Positions 45,626 through 54,183 of a stretch of DNA of 64,000 bases are shown one piece after another. The stretch is from NCBI GenBank assembly GCA_014190575.1, contig BJGQ01000005.1, positions 1-64,000 of the forward strand, written 5' to 3'. The stretch is from Bacteroidota bacterium. Lineage in GTDB: Bacteria > Bacteroidota > Bacteroidia > Chitinophagales > UBA10324. Numbering within the stretch: position 1 is the stretch's first letter; every line of letters starts with the position of its first letter. Under the pieces are notes generated by a model. The model made no database searches, was not told where the DNA came from, and saw nothing but the letters and a program-made list of their open reading frames with translations. Position numbers and translations under genes: made by a program.

Positions 45626-46825
45626 TTACTGTGGAAATTCCTTTTTCAAAACCTCTGCTAAATATTGAATCTGCTCAATGGAATTATATGCCTGTCCCGC
45701 AATGCGCAACCACCAGCACGGATTGGTGCGCGACCAGCCAAACACAGGAGTCTGAATGTGATATTCATTCATCAGCTTTTGCCAGAACGGATGGATGTAA
45801 TTAAAATTTGATTCAGGCGCTTTGAATGGAATTGGTAATGGAACAGTTGCTAAACTGCCCAACATATTTTCCGGACAAGGTGCTTCGGCTTCCAATGCAT
45901 TCAACAATAATTTTCTTCCTTCCACTATTAAATCATGATTGTGATTGCGCAAAGTTTTCCAGTCGCCCATTACTGAACCCATGAAATCAATTGAATCTCC
46001 AATGCAGGCATAAGCCGTGTAATCAGCAGTGCCGGGCCAGAAAAAATGTGATGACCATAATTTATCGCCAACTTTTTTATCGTAAGTGTGACTGACAATG
46101 AGCGAGCGAAAGTTTTTCTGTTTGTCTTCGCGCACATGTAACAGTGCCGAACCTTTGGGTGAACAAATCCACTTGTGACAATTGCCGGTGTAATACTCTG
46201 CACCGATTTCATCAATATTTAAATTCAGCATTCCCGGTGCGTGTGCACCGTCAATTAAAACTTCAATTCCTTTTTCGTGAAGCGCATCAGTTAATTTTTT
46301 TACGGGGAAAATAATTCCTGTTGCTGAAGTCACATGGTCAATCATCGCAAATTTTGTTTTGGGTGTTACACCTTTCATAAATGCTTCCACCAAATCATCC
46401 TCTGATTTTATCGGGAAAGGAATTTCGGCAATCACCAGTTTCGCTTTACTCTTCTCCGCATAATACTGAACCGCATTCCAGCAAGCACCGTATGCCTGAT
46501 TATGGGTGAGAATTTCCTCGCCTTCTTTCAGCTCTAAATTATTCATCACGGTGTTCACTCCATAAGTTGCATTTGGCACAAACACTAAATCTTTTGCTTT
46601 TGCTCTAATGAATGCTGCAAGTTGCTCCTTGTTCTTCCACAACAAATCTTCCAACTCCGTAATCATAAATCGCACAGGTTCCTGTTCCATTCTGTTTCGA
46701 TATTCAGTTTGTTTATTCAATACCGGAATGGGGCAGCCACCAAACGAACCATGATTTAAAAACACAGTGTTGCGGTCGAGCATCCAGTGCGCTGCATGTT
46801 TTGAATAAGAAGGAAGTGAATTCAT
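45626..46825 (-). CDS. Aminotransferase class V-fold PLP enzyme (isopenicillin-N-epimerase-like)
   Basis: 399 residues, cytoplasmic. PLP-binding Lys in TGNCHKWICSPKGSA near residue 215, cofactor Asp in VLIDGAHAPG near 190, and NHGSFGGCP near the N-terminus as in IPNE-like proteins. The reaction may be epimerisation, cysteine desulfuration or amine removal; sequence does not settle this. The neighbour across the FN3 genes (50904-52229) is a distant homologue. Single gene with a TACTTTG box upstream. Confidence 0.88.
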   Translation of the reverse strand: MNSLPSYSKHAAHWMLDRNTVFLNHGSFGGCPIPVLNKQTEYRNRMEQEPVRFMITELEDLLWKNKEQLAAFIRAKAKDLVFVPNATYGVNTVMNNLELKEGEEILTHNQAYGACWNAVQYYAEKSKAKLVIAEIPFPIKSEDDLVEAFMKGVTPKTKFAMIDHVTSATGIIFPVKKLTDALHEKGIEVLIDGAHAPGMLNLNIDEIGAEYYTGNCHKWICSPKGSALLHVREDKQKNFRSLIVSHTYDKKVGDKLWSSHFFWPGTADYTAYACIGDSIDFMGSVMGDWKTLRNHNHDLIVEGRKLLLNALEAEAPCPENMLGSLATVPLPIPFKAPESNFNYIHPFWQKLMNEYHIQTPVFGWSRTNPCWWLRIAGQAYNSIEQIQYLAEVLKKEFPQ

Positions 46826-46884
46826 TTTTATAAAAATTTATTGGACTGCAAAGTAATTGCTGTTTTAATAAGTGATGTAGTCCG

Positions 46885-46912
46885 GATTATAAAAGAGGTG
46901 GTGACCGGAAAT
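46885..46912 (+). promoter_or_regulatory. Shared upstream element, copy 1
   Basis: GATTATAAAAGAGGTGGTGACCGGAAAT lies about 60 bp before the first FN3/T9SS gene. The same element, with two differences, precedes the second FN3 gene at 48691. It is either a common regulatory or leader site, or simply part of the duplicated unit. Confidence 0.55.
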
Positions 46913-46974
46913 GATTTAAAACTTTCTCAGTTATTAAGTTAATCTTTGACATATACTATTAAAAAAATAAAATC

Positions 46975-48591
46975 ATGAAAAGACATTTTTCAATAAAAAT
47001 TTATTCTATCCTAATTATTGCATTACTTTTTTCTGCAAGAGGCAAAGCGCAAATTGTTTATACAGATGTTAATCCTGATTCGGTTTCTTCAGGAGTTTAT
47101 AACCTTGATTTGAATAATGATGCCACCACCGACTTTATTATTTCTCAAACAGTAGGTTCACCAATATGCACCCACAATACACATTACATTAGAATATCAC
47201 CCACAGGTAATAATGAAGTGTTAACCAACTCAACACCCTATGTATATAAATTATCATCAAACACGGTAATAGATACATCAACAAATTTCTGGAGTAATAA
47301 TGCCAATCAAACCATGCTATATTATCATTGGCAAACTCTTATGTGTCCCGGTGGTGCTTATGCAGGACAAGGAAATTGGTTAAATGCTGTTAATGGTTAT
47401 CTCGGATTAAAATTATTTGTAAATAATATTCCATATTGTGGCTGGGCATTATTAAATACTTCTTCATCTGCATCATCTGGTATCACTACTTTTACCATTC
47501 AGGGTTATGCTTACAACTCAATTCCAGGTGAACAAATTGCAGCAGGAGAAATAGGTTGTAATCTTCCAACACCAATAATAACTCCAAGTGGAAGCACAAC
47601 ATTGTGACCCGGTGCATCAGTAACTCTTGTATCGAGTTCTGCCACTTTCTATTTATGGAATACAGGAGAAACAACTCAATCAATTAGTTTATCAAACAGT
47701 GGAAATTATTCCGTAACTGTAACAGATGGTACAGGATGTTCCGCGGTATCAGTTCCAACAACTGTTTCAACATTATCGTGTGCTACACCTTCAAACATTA
47801 CAGTTTCAAATATTACAGGAACAGGAGCAACAGTAAACTGGAGTGGAGTTGATTGTGCAGCAAAGTATCGTATTAGATATAGAGTGCAAGGCACAACAAC
47901 ATGGACTACCAAAATTGTAACAGCACCCATTGTTACAAAAGCACTTACCTCATTGTTGTCATTAACAACTTATGAATATCAAGTGAGAACCGATTGCGAT
48001 TTAGCAGGAACAACTGCCTCTGCTTATTCTGCTACTCAAACATTTACTACTACCTGTACTTGCAGCAAACCAACCAACATTACAGTTACCAATCTCACAC
48101 AAACTACAGCAACAGTTAATTGGGTTGGTAATGTTTGTGCTTATCAATATCGCTTGCAGTACCGTAAGCAGGGAACCACTACATGGACTACTAAAACTAT
48201 TTTAGCTCCAATAGTTACAAAGGCATTAACAGGATTAACAGCCAATTCAATTTACGAATATCATTTGCGTACTGATTGCAATTCGGGTGGAACCATTAAT
48301 TCAGGATTTACAACCACCACCACATTTACCACTCCATTGCGAATGGAAGAAGTTGACAACACAAATGCAAGCACACTAACTGTTACACCCAATCCATGTA
48401 ACACTTGTGAAATAATCGGAACAGCAAATCCAGGTGATTTAATTATAACCGACATACTTGGACGAAAACTGAATGCCACTTATACTAAATCATCAAATGG
48501 CTTTTACATTAATGTGCCTGAAAGCAATAAGGGAATATTATTAATCAGAAATATTATGACAGGAGAAGTTGTGAAGTTTGTGAAGGAATAA
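46975..48591 (+). pseudogene. FN3-domain T9SS protein gene interrupted by an in-frame TGA
   Basis: The 210-residue frame (46975-47607) and the 47884-48591 frame are in the same phase and read through a single TGA at 47605-47607, giving a would-be 538-residue protein. Order: signal peptide (ARGKAQ), a unique beta domain (to about 195), an Ig-like unit (PGASVTLVSSS...YLWNTGETTQS), two FN3 domains (PSNITVSNITGTGATVNWSG; PTNITVTNLTQ) and a T9SS-like C-terminus (TPNPCNTCEIIG ... VKFVKE). The paralogue downstream has Cys (TTFCPG) where this has TTL-stop-PG. TGA ends many neighbouring genes, so it is not reassigned. Truncated product would lack the sorting domain. Sequencing error is possible. Confidence 0.75.
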
Positions 48592-48613
48592 TTTTCATTA
48601 TCAACCATTTTTC

Positions 48614-48643
48614 AAAAGCCGCAAAACCATTGCGGCTTTTTTA
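48614..48643 (+). terminator. Terminator after the interrupted FN3 gene
   Basis: Stem AAAAGCCGCA / TGCGGCTTTT, loop of seven bases, then a T-run. An identical terminator follows the next gene, so it was copied with it. Confidence 0.9.
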
Positions 48644-48690
48644 TTTCATGATTCTAATGAAATTGTAGTTAGTGTCAGTAATCTATTCAG

Positions 48691-48718
48691 GATTTTAAAA
48701 GAGGGGGTGACCGGAAAT
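48691..48718 (+). promoter_or_regulatory. Shared upstream element, copy 2
   Basis: GATTTTAAAAGAGGGGGTGACCGGAAAT matches the copy at 46885 at 26 of 28 bases. It lies about 120 bp before the chosen start of the second FN3/T9SS gene. Confidence 0.55.
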
Positions 48719-48840
48719 TAATTCCATACCATTAATAAAATAGGTCATTGATTTTAGCGTACAAGACCAAAAAACCAAACATACACGAACTACTTTTCGT
48801 AAGATATTTTTTAAAAAAATCGCACCGAAAAAAATCAAAC

Positions 48841-50769
48841 ATGAAATTGAAAAAAATTCTCTGCATAATTTTAATGCTAGTTGGTTGTTTGCAAAGTCAT
48901 TCGCAGATTATTTATGGAGCAAACAATTATACTGAATATCACAAAGGAACTTTGCCCATTATTATTTCCGTTCCACATGGTGGAAGTTTAACTCCTTCAA
49001 CTATTCCTGATCGCACATGTAACAATCCAACATTGGTTACAGATGGTTATACAATTTCATTGGCAAGGCAAATAGATTCGAGCCTGTTCAATCTTACCGG
49101 TAAGCATCCGCATATTATTTACTGCAATCTTAAGCGCACAAAAATTGATTGCAACCGAGAAATTATTGAAGGCGCTTGTGGAAATGCAGAAGCAACACAA
49201 GCTTGGAATGAGTTTCATAATTTTATTGATACAGCAGAAGCCATTGCACAAAATCAATTTCCCGGAAAGGCATTTTATATTGACCTGCATGGTCATGGTC
49301 ATACCATTCAGCAATTGGAGTTAGGATATTTATATAGTTCCACTCAGCTTGGATACAGTGATAGTGTTTTAAGTACTTCTTATTATACCAATTTAAGTTC
49401 AATCAAAAATTTAGTGGCTGCAAATGCGAATGGATATACAAATGCGCAAATGCTACGAGGCAATTTTGCTTTTGGAACTTTGTTAGCAAATGCAGGATTC
49501 CCTTCTGTACCAAGTTTGCAAACTCCCTCCCCGGGAACAAACCCATATTTTGATGGCGGATTTAATACCGCAAATTACACCTGTCATGCAACAGGCAATC
49601 CGGTGAATGGTGTGCAGATAGAATGCAATTCAAATGTTCGCAGCAGCTATGTAAACCGAAAAGTATTTGCCGATTCGCTCGCATCAGTATTGTTTAGGTA
49701 TTTTCTGATTCATGAAAATTTAAATCTTTCAGGATGTGTAATACCCACACCAATAATTTCTGCGAACGGACCCACAACCTTTTGCCCGGGAAATTCTGTT
49801 ACATTGACTTCAAGCAATTCAAATTCTTATTTATGGAATACAGGAGCAACCACTCAAAGTATTCTGGTTTTAACAGCAGGAACCTATAGTATAACAGTAA
49901 GCAACGCTCCGGCTTGTTACGCATCATCAGCTCCCGTTAACACTACAGTTTCAATTTGTGCAACACCAACAAATATTTCTTCAACAGTTATCAGCGGAAC
50001 ATCAGCCACGATAAACTGGACCGGAAATTCGTGTGCTTATCAATACAGAATTCAATACCGAAAACAAGGAACTACCACCTGGATTGAAACTATCATCACT
50101 GCACCAAGTGTTTTTAAAACACTAACAGGTTTAACAGCTAACAGTACTTACGAGTACCAGATAAGAACCGATTGTAATTCAGCAGGCACTTCTTTTTCTT
50201 CCTATTCAGCTGTTCAAACATTTATCACCATTTGTATCTGCGCAAAACCATCAAATATTGCAACGGGTAATATTTCTCAAACAAGTGTAACAGTCACCTG
50301 GACCGGTAACTCTTGTGCTTATCAATATCGATTACAATACCGAAAACAAGGAACATCAGCATGGACCACAAAAACAATTTTAGCACCCACTGTTTCAAAA
50401 ACTTTAACAGGGCTTACAGCAAATTCTGTTTACGAATACCGGATGCGAACTGATTGCAATTCTTCAGGTTCAATTAATTCAGGATTTACAACCGCAACCA
50501 CATTTACAACTTTATTGCGGTTAGAAGACACTGAAAATATTTTTGAATCAAGCATGACTGTTACACCCAATCCGTGTAACACTTGTGAAATAATTGGATC
50601 GGAAAATTCAAGTGATTTAATTATCACTGACATACTCGGTCGAAAACTGAATGCAACTTTTACTAAATCGTCAAGTGGCTTTTACATTAATGTGCCTGAA
50701 AGCAATAGAGGAATATTATTAATCAGAAATATTATGACTGGAGAAGTTGTGAAATTTGTGAAGGAATAA
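48841..50769 (+). CDS. Secreted N-formylglutamate-amidohydrolase-like protein with FN3 and T9SS domains
   Basis: About 642 residues from the ATG giving MKLKKILCIILMLVG; the track extends further upstream with no reason, as the signal peptide (SHSQ) starts here. Residues about 28-310 resemble the N-formylglutamate amidohydrolase/zinc-hydrolase family: SVPHGG, RTKIDCNREI, IDLHGHGH. Then an Ig-like unit, two FN3 domains (CAYQYRIQYRKQGTTTW; ...GTSAWTTK) and a T9SS-like C-terminus (TPNPCNTCEIIG). The C-terminal half is nearly the same as in the preceding broken gene. The likely reaction is amide-bond hydrolysis outside the cell, substrate unknown. Confidence 0.75.
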   Translation: MKLKKILCIILMLVGCLQSHSQIIYGANNYTEYHKGTLPIIISVPHGGSLTPSTIPDRTCNNPTLVTDGYTISLARQIDSSLFNLTGKHPHIIYCNLKRTKIDCNREIIEGACGNAEATQAWNEFHNFIDTAEAIAQNQFPGKAFYIDLHGHGHTIQQLELGYLYSSTQLGYSDSVLSTSYYTNLSSIKNLVAANANGYTNAQMLRGNFAFGTLLANAGFPSVPSLQTPSPGTNPYFDGGFNTANYTCHATGNPVNGVQIECNSNVRSSYVNRKVFADSLASVLFRYFLIHENLNLSGCVIPTPIISANGPTTFCPGNSVTLTSSNSNSYLWNTGATTQSILVLTAGTYSITVSNAPACYASSAPVNTTVSICATPTNISSTVISGTSATINWTGNSCAYQYRIQYRKQGTTTWIETIITAPSVFKTLTGLTANSTYEYQIRTDCNSAGTSFSSYSAVQTFITICICAKPSNIATGNISQTSVTVTWTGNSCAYQYRLQYRKQGTSAWTTKTILAPTVSKTLTGLTANSVYEYRMRTDCNSSGSINSGFTTATTFTTLLRLEDTENIFESSMTVTPNPCNTCEIIGSENSSDLIITDILGRKLNATFTKSSSGFYINVPESNRGILLIRNIMTGEVVKFVKE

Positions 50770-50791
50770 TTTTCATTATCAACCATTTTTC

Positions 50792-50822
50792 AAAAGCCGC
50801 AAAACCATTGCGGCTTTTTTAT
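50792..50822 (+). terminator. Terminator after the second FN3 gene
   Basis: Same hairpin as at 48614 (AAAAGCCGCA / TGCGGCTTTT plus T-run), and the roughly 25 bases before it are also identical. Confidence 0.9.
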
Positions 50823-50903
50823 TTTTAATAAGTGCAAGTAACTTCTTAGGATTAGTTATTCATCTTTTCCATTACATTAACCCCACCAAAATAATTTTAG
50901 CTG

Positions 50904-52229
50904 ATGGAAAACAATTCAAGAAGAAATTTTATCCGCACGGCTGCACTTACATCTGTGGCAAGTGTAACAGTTCCTGCGTTTCTGAATAAAACAAATGCAT
51001 CGGAAGTAATCAGCAAGCTGAAAAATTTCAATCACGCAACTGTTACAGATGCCGTGATGGATGAAGAATACTGGCGCACCATCCGATTGGCATATTCTGT
51101 TTCACCTTCCATCATTAATCTGAATAATGGTGGCGTGAGTCCGTCGCCGATTATTGTGCAAGACATGCTCGACAAGTACAACCGTATGGCATGCGAAACA
51201 CCAACCTATTATATGTGGCGTATACTTGATTATGGTCGTGAACCATTGCGCGAAAATCTCGCGGCACTCGCCGGAGTTTCACCTGAAGAAGTTGCCATCA
51301 ACAGAAATGCAAGCGAAGCGTTAGAGACCATAATTTTCGGAATCAATTTACAACCCGGCGATGAAGTGGTACTGTGCAAGCAGGATTATCCGAACATGAT
51401 GCATGCCTGGAGCCAACGCGAAAAACGCGACGGCATTAAACTCGTTTGGCTCGATTTGATTTTGCCGCAAGAGAACGGCGAGTATTTCACAAAAATTTAT
51501 ACTGATGCAATCACGGCAAAAACCAAAGTTGTTCATCTCACCCACTGCATCAACTGGTGCGGGCAATTTATTCCTGTTAGAAAAATTACTGATGCAGTGC
51601 GCGCAAAAAATGCGGCTGTAGAATTCGTGTGTGACTCGGCTCACAGTTTCTGTCACATTGATTTTAAAATTCCGGACCTCGGCGTTGACTACTGGGGAAC
51701 AGCATTGCATAAGTGGTTGTGCGCGCCAATTGGTTCCGGGATGTTATGGGTGAAAAAAGAAAAAATAAAAACACTGTGGCCACTCTTCGCCAACGATAAA
51801 CCCGACAGCGACGACATCCGAAAATTCGAAGTGCTCGGCACACGCAGTTTCCCCATTGAACAATCAATAGGTTATGCCATTGAATTTCATAACGCAATTG
51901 GCATACAAAAGAAAGAAGCCCGGCTTCGTTACCTGAAAAATTATTGGTACGATAAAGTAAAAGACATTCCAAAGGTCAAACTTTACACCTCACAAAAACC
52001 CGAATATGGTTGCGGCATCGGCACATTTTATATTGAAGGAATGGAACTCAAAGACATTGATACCACACTGTTTAATAAGTATAAAATTCATACTGTGAAC
52101 ATCGAATATGAACACTTCAAACATGTGCGTGTAACACCCAATGTTTACACACAACTTTATGAATTGGATAAGTTTGTAAAGGCAATAACTGAAATGGCAT
52201 CTGCTGCTCAAACACCACAGGTAAAATAG
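50904..52229 (+). CDS. Tat-exported aminotransferase class V-fold protein (isopenicillin-N-epimerase-like)
   Basis: 441 residues. The N-terminus NSRRNFIRTAALTSVASVTVPAF is a twin-arginine signal (SRRxF plus a hydrophobic run). PLP-fold features: FVCDSAHSF near 238 and GTALHKWLCAPIGSGM near 265 with the Lys for Schiff base. N-terminal NLNNGGVSPSP resembles IPNE-like enzymes. So a cofactor-loaded PLP enzyme would be exported folded through Tat, which is unusual. Substrate unknown. It follows the FN3 terminator by about 80 bp and looks monocistronic. Confidence 0.82.
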   Translation: MENNSRRNFIRTAALTSVASVTVPAFLNKTNASEVISKLKNFNHATVTDAVMDEEYWRTIRLAYSVSPSIINLNNGGVSPSPIIVQDMLDKYNRMACETPTYYMWRILDYGREPLRENLAALAGVSPEEVAINRNASEALETIIFGINLQPGDEVVLCKQDYPNMMHAWSQREKRDGIKLVWLDLILPQENGEYFTKIYTDAITAKTKVVHLTHCINWCGQFIPVRKITDAVRAKNAAVEFVCDSAHSFCHIDFKIPDLGVDYWGTALHKWLCAPIGSGMLWVKKEKIKTLWPLFANDKPDSDDIRKFEVLGTRSFPIEQSIGYAIEFHNAIGIQKKEARLRYLKNYWYDKVKDIPKVKLYTSQKPEYGCGIGTFYIEGMELKDIDTTLFNKYKIHTVNIEYEHFKHVRVTPNVYTQLYELDKFVKAITEMASAAQTPQVK

Positions 52230-52292
52230 TGAATTTATAGCTAAAACTTTCTTGAAATGGGGGCGTAAAGCACGCGCGAAACACCCTCTACA

Positions 52293-54182
52293 ATGAGTCG
52301 CTATTTACAACCAAAAATTACTGTCAGGCAAAAAGTAAAAATTGCACCTGCATTAATTTACAGTTCCATCGGAATTGCCTTTGCCGGAGTAGTCAGTTTA
52401 ATCATGTTTTTATATTCCAATTTCGGAAACAGCGCAAGTGCCTTTGCAAGTGCTGATGAAGTTTCTACCACTGCAATCAGTTTCGAAGTAAACCTTGCCG
52501 GAAAGCCAGACGGATTTTTTTTAACTCCTGAAATTGAACGCAAAGGAAAATGTTGTAACGCTGTTGATTCAGATAACTGCATAGAGTTCAGTGTAACACT
52601 CGATAAAAATGCCGAAGGAATAAAATTTGAAATTGCATCAGGCGAGTTGCCGGTTGGTTCGTTGTATTATTATATTGATTGCGAAAATCCGGTGGAAGTT
52701 GGTCAGCCGGTTTGTTTAAGCGGCACTCACAAAATTTCTTTTTGCAAACCAGGGAATGCTTTAAACTCTTATCGTATCACTTCATTTTCAAGAGCAGAGT
52801 TTCCAAAAGATACGAGTGTAAGAATCGGCGGACCAGCCATCATTTTAAAAACAGACGGATTGCTTTCATCCAGCGTAAACTGGAAATCAATTGCTCCGGG
52901 TTACGAAGGACAATTCAATTCGTGCCTGAGCAATACGAACGGAAGCATGATTTCATTTTTATCGAATCCGAATTGTCCGGCTTACATTGATTATGCAGTT
53001 TCGGGTACACATCTTTCTGCTTGCGGAAATACGCAAACTGTTACAGATACTGTTCGCGTAATTATTTTTCCTGCCATCAACATTCAATTCATTCCGGCTA
53101 GTGCAATTATTCCTGCCGGTGGTTCATTGAATCTGAATGCAACTGTTACAGGTGGGAAAGGAAAATTCAATTATCAATGGTTCAATGAAAAAAATCAATC
53201 TGTCGGTTATGATTCAGCTCTCTCAATTTCTACAGAAGGAAATTATACAGTGATTGTAAAAGATGAAATGAGTGAAACGATGAGCAGTGTGACAAAAACA
53301 ATTTCTGTAAAACAATCCAACTGTTACCAACCAACAGGATTCACCATTAATAATATCGGTGCATCAACATTAAAAATCGGATGGGAAGCCAACGAAACTG
53401 TTTATGGATTTAAAATCCGCAAGCGAGTTGTCGGTGAAAAAAATTGGTCGAGTTCAGGAACCATTCTGCCATACAACAACCGCACACTCACCAATCTCAT
53501 TGACAATACACCTTATGAAATTCAAATACAAACTGTGTGTGACCCGATGCATAATGACACAAGTAACTGGTCGCAGATTTATTCATTCAAAACAAAATCG
53601 TTCTGCAACAATCCTGATTCTGTAAAAATTATTTCTGTTGGCGATACATCAGCACAATTGAAATGGAGTGTAACGGATAACGCAATTATTTACAAAATCA
53701 GATTAAGAAAAGTCGGGGACACTACCTGGATACTGAAAAATCAAAGCGCAAGTTTCCCGTGCTATAAAAAACTAAAAGGACTGGAACAGAATACAACTTA
53801 CGAATTGCAAATGCAGAATGAGTGCTACTGGAAATCAGGAACCGAATTCACCAAGAGTATTTCATTCACCACCGCATCAGCAAAAACAACAGAAATAATT
53901 CCCGCAGAAATTAAACCTGAAGACATTGGAAAATTCTCCATCATACCAAATCCATCTTCCGGAATTTTCGAATTGGATTTAACAACCGGCGATAACAATA
54001 CTTATCAATTATCTATCGTAAATCTTATCGGTGCAAAAGTGTACGAAGCAAGTGTAACAGCCACAAACGGAATTATTTCAAAATCAATTTCGCTCAGCAA
54101 TTTTTTACCGAAAGGAATTTATTTAATCACTGTTTCAAACGGTGATATTAAATACATCAAACGATTATTGCTTTCTAAATAA
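52293..54182 (+). CDS. FN3-domain T9SS-sorted protein
   Basis: 629 residues. Atypical N-terminus: about 20 residues with Lys/Arg, then one membrane helix (ALIYSSIGIAFAGVVSLIMFLY) instead of a short signal peptide. Next a unique region with Cys pairs (GKCCNAVDSDNC), an Ig/PKD-like domain (IIPAGGSLNLNATVTGGKGKF, YQWFNE), two FN3 domains (CYQPTGFTINNIGAST; CNNPDSVKIISVGDT) and a T9SS type A domain (KFSIIPNPSSGIFEL ... IKRLLLSK). Cell-surface role inferred. Third FN3/T9SS gene in a row but not a recent copy of the other two. Its stop is 1 bp from the convergent GT39 gene stop. Confidence 0.8.
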   Translation: MSRYLQPKITVRQKVKIAPALIYSSIGIAFAGVVSLIMFLYSNFGNSASAFASADEVSTTAISFEVNLAGKPDGFFLTPEIERKGKCCNAVDSDNCIEFSVTLDKNAEGIKFEIASGELPVGSLYYYIDCENPVEVGQPVCLSGTHKISFCKPGNALNSYRITSFSRAEFPKDTSVRIGGPAIILKTDGLLSSSVNWKSIAPGYEGQFNSCLSNTNGSMISFLSNPNCPAYIDYAVSGTHLSACGNTQTVTDTVRVIIFPAINIQFIPASAIIPAGGSLNLNATVTGGKGKFNYQWFNEKNQSVGYDSALSISTEGNYTVIVKDEMSETMSSVTKTISVKQSNCYQPTGFTINNIGASTLKIGWEANETVYGFKIRKRVVGEKNWSSSGTILPYNNRTLTNLIDNTPYEIQIQTVCDPMHNDTSNWSQIYSFKTKSFCNNPDSVKIISVGDTSAQLKWSVTDNAIIYKIRLRKVGDTTWILKNQSASFPCYKKLKGLEQNTTYELQMQNECYWKSGTEFTKSISFTTASAKTTEIIPAEIKPEDIGKFSIIPNPSSGIFELDLTTGDNNTYQLSIVNLIGAKVYEASVTATNGIISKSISLSNFLPKGIYLITVSNGDIKYIKRLLLSK

Positions 54183-54183
54183 A

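Noticed and set aside
47605-47638. Selenocysteine insertion at the TGA of the FN3 gene
   Set aside because: The Cys/TGA pair and a nearby stem fit in part, but the loop does not meet bacterial SECIS rules, the Cys is not in a redox motif, and the protein is a secreted adhesin type. Left as a minor alternative only.
41202-48591. TGA reassigned to an amino acid in this organism
   Set aside because: TGA ends several intact genes here (the Wzc-like gene, the WecA/TagO-like gene, crcB, metF, cysC), all at family-typical lengths.
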